This document shows, piece after piece, positions 19,132 through 27,848 of a stretch of 43,284 bases of DNA (positions are counted from its first letter, which is position 1; the number at the start of each line of letters is the position of its first letter). The position numbers and the translations under genes are program-made. The stretch is from Parcubacteria bacterium DG_74_3 (lineage in GTDB: Bacteria; Patescibacteriota; Minisyncoccia; Minisyncoccales; DG-74-3). The stretch is from NCBI GenBank assembly GCA_001302985.1, contig LJNG01000002.1, forward strand, positions 71,164 to 114,447, read 5' to 3'. Below the pieces are notes generated by a model. It saw nothing but the letters and a program-made list of their open reading frames with translations, did no database searches and was not told where the DNA came from.

Positions 19132-19204
19132 GGGCGAGTAGCTCAGTGGCTAGAGCGTCCGCCTTACACGCGGGAGGTCATAGGTTCAAATCCTGTCTCG
19201 CCCA
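19132..19204 (+). tRNA. tRNA-Val(TAC)
   Basis: GGGCGAG/CTCGCCC acceptor; TAC anticodon. Confidence 0.9.
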
Positions 19205-19295
19205 CCAGGTAGCTAAAGAAAAGTGTTGTTAGTAAAAACAGTTGTTGGTTTTTAGAAAATACTATAAACTAGTAATTGTTTGCAGAGGAGATCGA

Positions 19296-19368
19296 GCCGG
19301 GGTAGCTCAGTGGTAGATGCGCTTCTCTGAAAAAGAAGAGGTCGAGGGTTCGATTCCCTCTCCCGGCA
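19296..19368 (+). tRNA. tRNA-Phe(GAA)
   Basis: GCCGGGG/TCCCGGC acceptor; CTTCT-CTGAAAA-AGAAG; D-arm has an extra T (GATGC). Confidence 0.85.
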
Positions 19369-19436
19369 CCCTTGCACTAAAGCTAAGGTCGGGCACCAAA
19401 TAAGGTTGGTCTATCTAAGGAAGCTTGTTTTAGCGA

Positions 19437-19509
<73 letters not shown>

Positions 19510-19518
19510 AAAAAGGTC

Positions 19519-19546
19519 TTGACATGGGTTTTTAATAAGCTATTAT
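19519..19546 (+). promoter_or_regulatory. Putative sigma70-type promoter TTGACA-N16-TATTAT
   Basis: Consensus-like -35 and -10 upstream of the 3D-domain gene. Confidence 0.6.
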
Positions 19547-19551
19547 GATAT

Positions 19552-19570
19552 AACCCCAAAAGGGGTTTTT
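19552..19570 (+). terminator. Hairpin aacccc-aaaa-ggggtt plus T run
   Basis: Perfect stem followed by ttttt, immediately after the -10 box. Confidence 0.55.
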
Positions 19571-19608
19571 AAGGTAGTCTATAAAAGACCATATTTTATT
19601 TAACGAAT

Positions 19609-20109
19609 ATGAAGGGTTCCAAAAATTATATTATGACTAATGGGAAAACCCAAATTCTTTTGATGGCTTTTGGAATATTTTTGGGAATTTTCCCAATGCT
19701 TGAATCTAAAAATCTAGGGATTGAGACCGGTTTAACAATGTCAGATAGCTTGGGCGTTGTCCAGGGAAATAGTCTCTTGGCAACATCTAACCCATTAAGT
19801 TATAATTCTCAAATTCGGAAAATGGGGGTAGTAATAACAGGCTATTCCAGCTCTCCCTGGGAAACCGATGATAATCCCTATCTTACTGCAGCTGGAACTC
19901 AAGTAAGAGAAGGTATCATAGCTAACAACATGTTGCCCTTTGGAACAAAAGTTAAAATACCAGAATTATATGGAGATAAAATCTTTGTAGTTGAAGACAG
20001 AATGAGTTGGAAAAAGGGATATTATCATGTTGATATCTGGTTTTCTTCTTATTGGGAAGCATTAGATTTCGGCTCTGAAAGAACCTATATTGAGATTCTA
20101 GAGGGTTAA
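19609..20109 (+). CDS. Secreted or membrane-anchored 3D-domain protein
   Basis: N-terminal hydrophobic segment; ITGYSSSPWETDDNPYLTAAGT ... GTKVKIP ... FVVEDRM ... VDIWF. Confidence 0.85.
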   Translation: MKGSKNYIMTNGKTQILLMAFGIFLGIFPMLESKNLGIETGLTMSDSLGVVQGNSLLATSNPLSYNSQIRKMGVVITGYSSSPWETDDNPYLTAAGTQVREGIIANNMLPFGTKVKIPELYGDKIFVVEDRMSWKKGYYHVDIWFSSYWEALDFGSERTYIEILEG

Positions 20110-20126
20110 GCAAACTTAGAAACATT

Positions 20127-20155
20127 AAAACCCGCACCTAAAAGTGCGGGTTTTT
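20127..20155 (+). terminator. Rho-independent terminator
   Basis: aaaacccgcac-ctaaaa-gtgcgggttttt. Confidence 0.75.
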
Positions 20156-20159
20156 ACAA

Positions 20160-20243
20160 TGCCGAGGGAGGGACTCGAACCCTCACGGATTATGCATCCA
20201 ACGGATTTTAAGTCCGTCTTGTCTACCATTCCAACACCCCGGC
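20160..20243 (-). tRNA. tRNA-Leu(TAA)
   Basis: ACGGA-CTTAAAA-TCCGT; long variable arm; GAGGG-TTCGAGT-CCCTC. Confidence 0.9.
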
Positions 20244-20251
20244 AAAATTTG

Positions 20252-20323
20252 AGGCGCCGGCCGGAATTGCACCGGCGTAAGCGGTTTTGCAGACCGCTGC
20301 GTAAACTTCTTCGCTACGGCGCC
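20252..20323 (-). tRNA. tRNA-Cys(GCA)
   Basis: GGCGCCG/CGGCGCC acceptor; GCGGT-CTGCAAA-ACCGC. Confidence 0.9.
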
Positions 20324-20356
20324 ATAAAAATATCTTAGCAGTTTAAAAACCTATTT

Positions 20357-20698
20357 TCAATAATTGTTTTTAATTTCCTCTAAAAGCTCTTCGACCCTAC
20401 CGGCCTCCCTGGTTTTGAATTCTTGAACAAACTTTATCCGAGGAATGGGTTTCATTTTTAATCTTTTATTTAATTTTTTTTGAAGGGGGTAAACGAGCTT
20501 GCCCAAGATTTGGAGCACCCGAGAAACTTCATCATCGGGCAGACAGCTAACGTAAACTTTGACCTCTTTTAAATCAGAACTTGTTTGGACTCTTGTGATG
20601 GTTACCAAAAGATTTGAAGGAAATTCCACTTCTTTTAAAACAATCTGGCTTAGTTCTTTTTGGATTAATTGATTAACTCTCAAGATGCGCTTTTGCAT
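20357..20698 (-). CDS. rbfA: Ribosome-binding factor A
   Basis: RILRVNQLIQKELSQIVLKEV ... VTITRVQTSSDLKEVKVYVS; adjacent to infB. Confidence 0.92.
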   Translation of the reverse strand: MQKRILRVNQLIQKELSQIVLKEVEFPSNLLVTITRVQTSSDLKEVKVYVSCLPDDEVSRVLQILGKLVYPLQKKLNKRLKMKPIPRIKFVQEFKTREAGRVEELLEEIKNNY

Positions 20699-22191
20699 TA
20701 AAGTTCGCCTTTTTTCCTTTCTCTCTTGTATACTGAGAGAATGTCGCCCTCTTCAATTTTAGCGTCTCCTTCAAACAATATTCCACATTCTTCTCCCCTA
20801 GGAAGACGGGCTATATCTCTCTTGTTCCGTTGGAGGTTAATTATCTTTCCTCGACCCATAACCTCGTCTTTTCTTAAAATCTCAAGCAGGGCTCCTTTTT
20901 CCACCATCCCCTCAATAATCTTTCCACCGACAATCTGACGATTTTTTTCGGTTTTAAAAATTACTAAAGTTTTCACCTTACCTAAATCTTGTCTCACCAG
21001 CTCTGGCTCGAGTCGGCTAGCCATTAATTTTCTTACTTCTTCTACCAAATCGTAAATTAACTTAGCTCGAATTATTTTCACTCTTTCTCTCTCTAATAAT
21101 ATTTTTGCTACCGGGTTCATTTTAACTCGGAAACTCAAAATGGCAGCTCTTGCCTCTCTAGCTAATTCGAGATCTGATTTATTAATTTCTCCGACTTCAG
21201 ATTTTAAAATTCTCAAAACTATTTTCTCTTGAGGAAGACTCTTTAAAACTTCCTCAATGGCCTCAATTGAGCCCACCACATCGGCTTTTAAAATTAAGTT
21301 TAAAACCTTTTGTTCGGGAGAAATTTCCAAAACCCTGATCTCAGATATTTTCTCTTTAATTTGTAAATAGACCTTAGCCGTTTCTGGAGAATCAAAAATC
21401 TTAAAACTTTCTCCGACCCTGGGAACATCTTCAAGACCAAGCAAAACCACAGGTTCTGAGGGTTTAGCCTCAGAAAGAGAAAGACCTTGAAAACTCTCTA
21501 ATCTTTTAATTTTGCCAGAAGTCGAAGGAGTTCCAATAATATCTCCCGGTTTTAAAATTCCATTGTTCAAAAGTAAGGTAGCAATTGGTCCTCTTTTGCT
21601 GTCGAGATAAGCCTCAATAACTACGCCTTCGGCTGTTTTTGAAAGGTCGGTCTTAAGCTCTTCCATCTCAGCCACCAATAAAATCAAATCTAAAAGGTCA
21701 TAGATTCCCTCTCCTGTTCTTGCAGATACAGCCACCGAAGGTACCTTGCCTCCCAAGCTCTCTACCAAAACCTCTTCTTTCCGTAACTCTCTTTTTACTC
21801 TTTCTGGGTCGGCATCACTTCGATCGATCTTATTTAAAGCTACAATAAAAGGAATTTGAGCTTTTTTAATATGGGAAATTACTTCTTTGGTTTGAGTTTT
21901 TACTCCCTCTGAGGAATCTATAACTAAAATTGCAATGTCAGCTACTTTCGCTCCCCTTGAACGCATGGCTGAAAAAGCTTCGTGGCCTGGGGTGTCAATA
22001 AAGGTAATTTTCTGACCCTCTCGTTCAATTTGGTAAGCTCCGATGTGTTGGGTAATGCCCCCTGTTTCTTTTTCGGCAACATGGCTTTTCCTAATCTTAT
22101 CGAGTAAACTGGTCTTTCCGTGGTCAATGTGGCCCAAAACAACAACAATCGGCGGTCGGGAAACTAAATTTTTATCTTTGGTTTTAATCAT
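20698..22191 (-). CDS. infB: Translation initiation factor IF-2, N-terminally short (ORF track start at 22335 likely over-extended)
   Basis: PPIVVVLGHIDHGKTSLLDKIR, ETGGITQHIGAY, FIDTPGHEAFSAMRSRGAKVADIAILV, ALNKIDR. Confidence 0.95.
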   Translation of the reverse strand: MIKTKDKNLVSRPPIVVVLGHIDHGKTSLLDKIRKSHVAEKETGGITQHIGAYQIEREGQKITFIDTPGHEAFSAMRSRGAKVADIAILVIDSSEGVKTQTKEVISHIKKAQIPFIVALNKIDRSDADPERVKRELRKEEVLVESLGGKVPSVAVSARTGEGIYDLLDLILLVAEMEELKTDLSKTAEGVVIEAYLDSKRGPIATLLLNNGILKPGDIIGTPSTSGKIKRLESFQGLSLSEAKPSEPVVLLGLEDVPRVGESFKIFDSPETAKVYLQIKEKISEIRVLEISPEQKVLNLILKADVVGSIEAIEEVLKSLPQEKIVLRILKSEVGEINKSDLELAREARAAILSFRVKMNPVAKILLERERVKIIRAKLIYDLVEEVRKLMASRLEPELVRQDLGKVKTLVIFKTEKNRQIVGGKIIEGMVEKGALLEILRKDEVMGRGKIINLQRNKRDIARLPRGEECGILFEGDAKIEEGDILSVYKRERKKGEL

Positions 22192-22270
22192 AAAATTAGA
22201 ATGATGCCAATTTTTCTCCTTTTTAGCCTTTAGGATTTTATCATTTAATAGGTAAAAAACAAGAAAAGGA

Positions 22271-22654
22271 TTAACCAATTGCTTTTTTAATTGCCCCTTT
22301 TTCCTCTTGAGATAAGGGGTATTTTGAACCTCCATTTTTTATTGGCTTTCCAAAAATTCTGTTTCCCTCCCTAGTATAAAGGCTGGTAATCACTAGGCCA
22401 TCGTTATTGTCATCTAAAAGGGCAATAGAGAAGCTCTGGTCTCCCCCCACATCAGAAAATGGATTAAATCTTATCATTCCTACTTTTTTTAAGGAAAATC
22501 TGTTGCTATGTTTGAGTGCTTCTAGGTCTTGAGAAAGATTGTCAATGTTTTTCTCTAGCTTTTTCAGAAAAGCCAAAATCTCTCTAAAGTTCTTTGGTTC
22601 TTCCCTCTTTTTTTTAAAAAATTTAAGCATAATTTTATTACATTTTATCGTCAA
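22271..22654 (-). CDS. DUF4446-like protein
   Basis: KVGMIRFNPFSDVGGDQSFSIALLDDNNDGLVITSLYTREGNRIFGKPIKNG. Confidence 0.75.
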   Translation of the reverse strand: MTIKCNKIMLKFFKKKREEPKNFREILAFLKKLEKNIDNLSQDLEALKHSNRFSLKKVGMIRFNPFSDVGGDQSFSIALLDDNNDGLVITSLYTREGNRIFGKPIKNGGSKYPLSQEEKGAIKKAIG

Positions 22655-22664
22655 GACAAGAAGG

Positions 22665-22752
22665 CGGTGGGGGTGAGACTCGAACTCACATGAGTATTGC
22701 TACCCTCCGCTTTTCGAGAGCGGCACCTTAACCAAATTCGGTACACCCCACC
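22665..22752 (-). tRNA. tRNA-Ser(CGA)
   Basis: GGTGGGG/CCCCACC acceptor; CCGCT-CTCGAAA-AGCGG; long variable arm. Confidence 0.9.
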
Positions 22753-22762
22753 ATATTTTCAA

Positions 22763-23353
22763 TTACCATCTAAAAGAAATTTTGGGTTCTACCTTCTTTT
22801 TCAGCCGATTTATATTCTCGCGCATCGCAAAAGTAATTATAATAGCTCCCAAAATTCCATAAATAAAATAAGGTGAAGGAAAGAATAAATAAAGTAATAC
22901 AGACAATATCCAGGTAAATAGGATATTGGTCAAGCTCATTATTCTAAATAGAAACAAAATTATAATCCACAACAAGAAAGCAGATAAGAAAAATTTCACT
23001 CCTGTCAAAACTGAGGTAGCACCATAAAAACAAGCCGCTCCCTTTCCACCCCTAAAGTTCAGCCATATTGGAAAAATATGACCAATTGTTGGTAAAAGAG
23101 CAAAAAAGATAACCTGCCAAGTATTCGTAAGGTAATTTTTTGCCAAAAGCGTTGGAATAACTGCCTTAGAAATATCAAGAAAAGCAGAGATCACTCCCCA
23201 CCGCCAACCCAGAGCCCGAGAAACATTAGTTGAGGTGGTGGATTTACTACCAATTTCTCTAATATCAACCTTTTTTATTTTACCAATAAGAAAACCAAAG
23301 GGGATGGAACCTAACAAATAAGCAAAAGTGGCTAGCAAAACTAAATTTATCAT
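22763..23353 (-). CDS. plsY: Glycerol-3-phosphate acyltransferase PlsY
   Basis: YLLGSIPFGFLIGK, REIGSKSTTSTNVSRALG, LPTIGHIFPIWLNFRGGKGAA. Confidence 0.93.
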   Translation of the reverse strand: MINLVLLATFAYLLGSIPFGFLIGKIKKVDIREIGSKSTTSTNVSRALGWRWGVISAFLDISKAVIPTLLAKNYLTNTWQVIFFALLPTIGHIFPIWLNFRGGKGAACFYGATSVLTGVKFFLSAFLLWIIILFLFRIMSLTNILFTWILSVLLYLFFPSPYFIYGILGAIIITFAMRENINRLKKKVEPKISFRW

Positions 23354-23365
23354 CTGGTTAAAAAA

Positions 23366-24352
23366 TTATTTCAGGGCTCTTCCTAAGACCTTTTGATTTA
23401 TGGGAGTGGATATCCCGATTTTTTTACCCAAATTAACCACTGCTCCATTATAATACTTAATTTCCGCCAAGTCTTTGGGCTTTCCTTCCCTACCTTCGCT
23501 TATCAGACGAGAAAGGTATTTTCTTAAGGGTAAGAAAATCTTTATTGGTAAAACTTTAATGAAAAAAGTGATAAATTTTACTGGACACCAAGGAAAGTTT
23601 AAAAATTTTCCTCCCGAAGCCTGAACAACCCTAATATATTCTTTCAGAACCCCTATTTCTTCTTCAAGTGTCTCTGGATTTTGAAATCCCTGGCTAACCG
23701 ATAACTCTCTGGTGGCTGAAGCCATTCCCATTAAATTTAAAAAGAGTTTAGAAAACTCCATGTCTTGAATTTCTTCTGGGAGAAACTCTTTGGTAACAAA
23801 CCTTGATTTTTTAAACAAAAAGGTAATATTTTGAAGATTCCCGGGGCCAGAAATTTTTCCAAAAGCTACCCTAATTGGCAAAGAATAAATTATATCGGTC
23901 GAACCTTTAATTTCTTTTCTATCTATAGGGTTGAAAAGAACGAGTCTTGCCACTCTCACCTTATCACTATCTTTACCAAACACCTCCTTAAGGGTTTTAA
24001 GGGAGTCTTTGATAGCTGCGATACCGTTTTGAGAAAGAACTAAGGTGGGAGGGGGCAATCTTCTTTCCTTAATTTTTTGGTAATAGTGCTTTAGTGCAGG
24101 ACCCACAGGATTTTTAGTGGCTAAAAAAATAATCTCAGGTGCGGTTTTGTCAGGAAATTGCGATGCGGTAATTACTTGTTCTCTAAAGACCAAGGGAGCT
24201 CTTTCCTTTCTTTTAACAAAAAGTTTTTCTTTTTTTATTTGCTCAATCTCTTTTCCGACTCCTAAAACATCCGCTACCTTCCCCAGCTCAAAGGCAAACA
24301 TTGTTCCGGTTCTGCCACCAACTCCAATTACTACTATTTTCTTTTCTTGCAT
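23366..24352 (-). CDS. gpsA: Glycerol-3-phosphate dehydrogenase-like protein (start at MQEKKIVVIG; ORF track over-extends into tRNA-Ala)
   Basis: KKIVVIGVGGRTGTMFAFEL nucleotide-binding N-terminus, GpsA-like length and plsY neighbour; family assignment not certain. Confidence 0.65.
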   Translation of the reverse strand: MQEKKIVVIGVGGRTGTMFAFELGKVADVLGVGKEIEQIKKEKLFVKRKERAPLVFREQVITASQFPDKTAPEIIFLATKNPVGPALKHYYQKIKERRLPPPTLVLSQNGIAAIKDSLKTLKEVFGKDSDKVRVARLVLFNPIDRKEIKGSTDIIYSLPIRVAFGKISGPGNLQNITFLFKKSRFVTKEFLPEEIQDMEFSKLFLNLMGMASATRELSVSQGFQNPETLEEEIGVLKEYIRVVQASGGKFLNFPWCPVKFITFFIKVLPIKIFLPLRKYLSRLISEGREGKPKDLAEIKYYNGAVVNLGKKIGISTPINQKVLGRALK

Positions 24353-24388
24353 AAAAAGTATCAGAGGACGAACCTCTGTTAAGTCTTG

Positions 24389-24463
24389 TGGACCCGATGG
24401 GACTTGAACCCACAACCTCCTCAATGCCATTGAGGCGCTACTAGCCAATTGAGCTACGGGCCC
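24389..24463 (-). tRNA. tRNA-Ala(GGC)
   Basis: GGGCCCG/CGGGTCC acceptor with G3:U70; CCTCA-ATGGCAT-TGAGG. Confidence 0.9.
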
Positions 24464-24492
24464 TCAATTTTATGCCCCTGACAGGAATTTCA

Positions 24493-24594
24493 CCCCGCAC
24501 TATTTAATGCCCCCACCAGGACTCGAACCCAGATCAATGGCTTAGGACGCCACTGCTCTATCCATTGAGCTATGGGGGCCACAAGGGTGCGGGG
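24493..24594 (-). repeat. Clamp-bounded insert in outer tRNA-Arg: CCCCGCAC-[tRNA]-GTGCGGGG
   Basis: Perfect 8-bp terminal inverted repeat at 24493-24500 and 24587-24594. Confidence 0.7.
24508..24579 (-). tRNA. tRNA-Arg(CCT), nested
   Basis: GCCCCCA/TGGGGGC acceptor; GTGGC-GTCCTAA-GCCAT; CTGGG-TTCGAGT-CCTGG. Confidence 0.9.
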
Positions 24595-24711
24595 CGGGCC
24601 TGTATCAGAACCTTAGGAGGATTCTGTTCTATCCGTTGAACTACAGGGGCAGGTTTCGTTTTCGATTTCCAATAATAGCATTTTTTCTTTTAGTTGACAA
24701 TAAATTTATGG

Positions 24712-24717
24712 TATAAT
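24712..24717 (+). promoter_or_regulatory. Putative -10 box TATAAT for the HtrA-like gene (leaderless configuration)
   Basis: TATAAT ends 8 nt before the ATG at 24726. Confidence 0.5.
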
Positions 24718-24725
24718 TTATTCAT

Positions 24726-25751
24726 ATGACGGAACAAATATCAATTGTTGAAATAGTAAAAAAAGTTACGCCCGCCGTCATAACAATAGTTGTTAGTAGA
24801 GACCTCCCCAAGATAGAAGGTTTTTATTTTTTTCCTTTCGGTGGTCAAAAATTTATCATCCCGAAAACGGAAAAAGGGAAAAGAAAAACAAAAATAGGAG
24901 GAGGGTCAGGCTTCATTATTTCTCCAGATGGCCTTGTGTTAACTTCTCAGCATGTGGTAGCGGACCCCGGGGCCAGTTACACCGTAATTTTGGAACCCGA
25001 TAAAAAATATCCAGCTAAGGTTCTAGCTCGTGACCCAATTACTGATATTGCTGTTTTAAAAATAAAAGCTAAAAATCTTCCCTACCTAGAACTGGGCGAT
25101 TCTGGCAAAATTGAACTCGGCCAAACAGTAATTGCTGTTGGTAATGCTTTAGGAGAATTTCATGACACTGTTAGCACTGGAGTTGTTTCTGGGTTATCGC
25201 GATATATTACAGCGTATAGCGGATTAAACCAGCAGGCAGCAAGATTAAGGGGGTTAATTCAAACCGATGCTGCTATTAATCCTGGTAATTCCGGAGGCCC
25301 TTTGGTTAATTTAGAGGGAAAAGTAATAGGGATTAATACAGCCGTGGTCATGGGAGCTCAGAATATTGGTTTTTCCATACCTATTAATTATGCCAAAAAA
25401 GACCTGGAAGAGATAAAAAAATATGGAAAACTCAGGAAGCCCTTTTTGGGAGTGAGATACATCCTTTTAAATAAAGAGATAGCCGAAAGAAATAAGCTTC
25501 CGACAGATTGTGGAGCTTTAATAGTAAGGGAAACCCTGGGAGAATCAGCCGTGGTTAAGGGGTCAGCAGCTGAAAAAGCTGGTCTCCGAGAATACGACAT
25601 AATTTTGGAGGCAGATAGAGAAAAAATTACTGAAAAAAATTCCTTAGCAGAGATCTTACAAAAATCTGAAATTGGGAAAAAAATTAAACTAAGGGTCTTA
25701 AGGAGCGGAAAAAAGATAGAACTAGAAGTAGAACTTGAAGAAAGAAAATAA
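24726..25751 (+). CDS. HtrA/DegP-like trypsin-type serine protease with PDZ domain
   Basis: GGGSGFIISPDGLVLTSQHVV, DPITDIAVLKI, TDAAINPGNSGGPLVNLEGKVIGINTA; C-terminal PDZ region. Confidence 0.93.
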   Translation: MTEQISIVEIVKKVTPAVITIVVSRDLPKIEGFYFFPFGGQKFIIPKTEKGKRKTKIGGGSGFIISPDGLVLTSQHVVADPGASYTVILEPDKKYPAKVLARDPITDIAVLKIKAKNLPYLELGDSGKIELGQTVIAVGNALGEFHDTVSTGVVSGLSRYITAYSGLNQQAARLRGLIQTDAAINPGNSGGPLVNLEGKVIGINTAVVMGAQNIGFSIPINYAKKDLEEIKKYGKLRKPFLGVRYILLNKEIAERNKLPTDCGALIVRETLGESAVVKGSAAEKAGLREYDIILEADREKITEKNSLAEILQKSEIGKKIKLRVLRSGKKIELEVELEERK

Positions 25752-25787
25752 AAAAATCACTTCTTTAAGGTCCAGTTTGGTGTATTC

Positions 25788-25816
25788 AAAAACAGCTTTT
25801 CAAAAAAGCTGTTTTT
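25788..25816 (+). terminator. Rho-independent terminator
   Basis: aaaaacagctttt-c-aaaaaagctgttttt. Confidence 0.7.
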
Positions 25817-25844
25817 GATTTGGGGATAAAATCTAGAAATAATG

Positions 25845-25918
25845 GGTGAGCGAGGAGATTCGAACTCCCAACAACCTCGGCCACAGCGAGGCGCTCTACC
25901 GGTTGAGCTACGCCCACC
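25845..25918 (-). tRNA. tRNA-His(GTG)
   Basis: GTGGGCG/CGCTCAC acceptor with G-1 and C73; CCTCG-CTGTGGC-CGAGG. Confidence 0.9.
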
Positions 25919-25960
25919 AAATAGATCTGGCACGTCGAATGTGGTTACTGACTTTCGTAG

Positions 25961-26032
25961 TGCCCCCAGCAGGAATCGAACCTACATCAATGGCTTAGAA
26001 GGCCACTACTCTATCCGTTGAGCTATGGGGGC
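25961..26032 (-). tRNA. tRNA-Arg(TCT)
   Basis: GCCCCCA/TGGGGGC acceptor; GTGGC-CTTCTAA-GCCAT. Confidence 0.9.
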
Positions 26033-26134
26033 AAGTAATCGTTATTTTAAAAGAAATTATTAATTCGGTCAACCCCGCGTAAAAGAATTTTAAATGGCCC
26101 TCGTTCAAATTCAATATTATTGTTCAAATTTTCA

Positions 26135-26704
26135 CTACGGGGTCAATTCTTTTTGTAATGCTTCCAATAATTTTAAGTTTTGATAGCGAGAACCAATATA
26201 TTCATAGGCCAAACCCAGTCCTTTTTCTTGCCAAAGCCCTGCTCTTACATATAAAGGAGGTAATTTCTCTCCTTTTATGCTGTAGAATTCTGTTAGATTA
26301 GTGGCTGCCAGAAGTCTGTCAATTTCTTGGGTTGGCGTCTCTGGCGGTTCTTCTTCTGGTATCTCAGGGGGAATTTCGGGGATTGGCTTTGGGACTTCTC
26401 CTTTTATGCCCCTAAAGGGGTCGGGGTATTTTTTCAAATCTATTTCTATAAGTTTTTGCTTTTTCTCTTGCCAGACCTCTAAAATATTTTGATATGTTTT
26501 TTCTTTAAATTGAAGTGGTTTTTCAGAAACCTCGGGCGCCTCTTTTTGGGCTAAGATACTATATCTCTCAAAAATAATACCTCCCAGGACAAGAGCAAAA
26601 ACGAAGAGGAATAGAAAAGTTAAGAGAGTATGACTACCTAAGGTTCTAGGTAGTTTTATTAAGAAGTTCTTGGTTTTTTGGAATTTTATTTTGGGAATTT
26701 TCAT
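26135..26704 (-). CDS. Membrane-anchored protein of unknown function at the end of the pilus operon
   Basis: N-terminal TM helix and a Pro/Glu-rich linker; downstream of pilO-like gene. Confidence 0.5.
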   Translation of the reverse strand: MKIPKIKFQKTKNFLIKLPRTLGSHTLLTFLFLFVFALVLGGIIFERYSILAQKEAPEVSEKPLQFKEKTYQNILEVWQEKKQKLIEIDLKKYPDPFRGIKGEVPKPIPEIPPEIPEEEPPETPTQEIDRLLAATNLTEFYSIKGEKLPPLYVRAGLWQEKGLGLAYEYIGSRYQNLKLLEALQKELTP

Positions 26705-26733
26705 AACTTGGCGGGCTCAGTATAGCCTTGAGT

Positions 26734-27306
26734 TTATCGAGGGGTTATATGGGTAAAAACTTTTATTGAAAAAACAACCCTAACGTCTCCTGTTACAAAA
26801 CCTTTCATGGCTTCTGTCAGAAAGTCAACTTCTGTCAACCTCCGGATGTTCAGCACTTGAATTCTTATCAGGTAGGGACTAGCTTCTAATTTTTCTAAAA
26901 ATTTTAAAAACTTAGGAAAAGAGCCAATAGAATTTATTTGAAAAACCAGGGCTGGCCAGGGATCTTCTTTGGCTTTTGTTGGTAGGGCCGAAGAAATATC
27001 AATGAAAAGTTGGCAGCTACTGGCACTGGTCTCTAAAAAATTAATAAATTCCACTGGCACCTCAGGGTTAATAAAAAGATTGGAGATTTTTTCTAAATTA
27101 GGTTCAATTTCTTGATACAGATTTTTAAATCTGTTGAGACTTTCCAGTTGGGCCTCAAAAGAGACAAGGGTTTGCTTTTGAGAAACCAGATCTTGAGAAT
27201 TCTTTTTTATACCAGAAAAAAGGGGTGAAATAACAAAAACAATGAAAATAATGTATATCAGACAAAAAATTATGATAGATAAATTGAGCTTATGTTTTGG
27301 GGTCAT
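26734..27306 (-). CDS. PilO-like type IV pilus assembly protein
   Basis: N-terminal TM plus coiled coil, small C-terminal domain; position after pilM-pilN. Confidence 0.65.
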   Translation of the reverse strand: MTPKHKLNLSIIIFCLIYIIFIVFVISPLFSGIKKNSQDLVSQKQTLVSFEAQLESLNRFKNLYQEIEPNLEKISNLFINPEVPVEFINFLETSASSCQLFIDISSALPTKAKEDPWPALVFQINSIGSFPKFLKFLEKLEASPYLIRIQVLNIRRLTEVDFLTEAMKGFVTGDVRVVFSIKVFTHITPR

Positions 27307-27848
27307 TTTGAAATCTTGAAATTTACCGAGAAAATAATGTCAGTTGGCCTTACCCAGTTTTGGGGCGGAAAATAAATCTCTTGAAAAAGTTTTTCAGCTT
27401 CAAGGTTTTTCTTAAATTCCAACAGGGTTTCTCTGTTGGGAGAAAAACCGGTCAGGGCTACCTGGGCTGGATATTCTCCTTCCAAAAGACTGAGGTCAAA
27501 GCCGTGGATATAGCTTCCCGAGGGTAGAGCTTGAGAAATTTTCTCTAAAATCTCAGTTATATCCAAGTTTTGCTGGTAGAATGAATTTAAATTAGAGAAA
27601 ACAAGATTGCTTTCTTTAATTTTTTCAGCCAACTCTTCTATTTGGGGGCTTTCAAGCTCTTTTTGAGAAAGAAGAATTTTTTGAGCTTCTACCTGACCAG
27701 AAATATAAGTTTTGACTGAGAATAAAATTAAAACTAAAGATATAAAAAAGGCTAGAAGGATAAAACCCAAAATCAGAGTTAGTTTCCAGCGCTCTTCTTG
27801 AACTAACAAGTCCTTTTCTTTTGGCGGTAAAAGATTGATTGTACTCAT
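27303..27848 (-). CDS. PilN-like type IV pilus assembly protein
   Basis: MSTINLLPPKEKDLLVQEERWK (INLLP motif) plus TM; overlaps neighbouring genes by 4 nt. Confidence 0.8.
   Translation of the reverse strand: MSTINLLPPKEKDLLVQEERWKLTLILGFILLAFFISLVLILFSVKTYISGQVEAQKILLSQKELESPQIEELAEKIKESNLVFSNLNSFYQQNLDITEILEKISQALPSGSYIHGFDLSLLEGEYPAQVALTGFSPNRETLLEFKKNLEAEKLFQEIYFPPQNWVRPTDIIFSVNFKISK

Larger units (their letters stand above)
24473..24650 (-). tRNA. Interrupted 'outer' tRNA-Arg(CCT), split in the T-loop by an insert carrying a whole tRNA-Arg(CCT)
   Basis: GCCCCTG/CAGGGGC acceptor, GTTC/GAAC D-stem, GAATC-CTCCTAA-GGTTC anticodon arm, ACAGG/CCTGT T-stem; insert lies within the T-loop. Confidence 0.65.

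Noticed and set aside
22192-22335. N-terminal extension of the InfB ORF
   Set aside because: Overlaps the DUF4446-like coding region; start at 22191 preferred.
24353-24448. N-terminal extension of the GpsA ORF
   Set aside because: Overlaps tRNA-Ala; MQEKKIVVIG at 24352 is the sensible start.
24694-24717. TTGACA upstream of TATAAT as a full promoter
   Set aside because: Only a 12-nt spacer, too short for a canonical -35/-10 pair; only the -10 box was kept.
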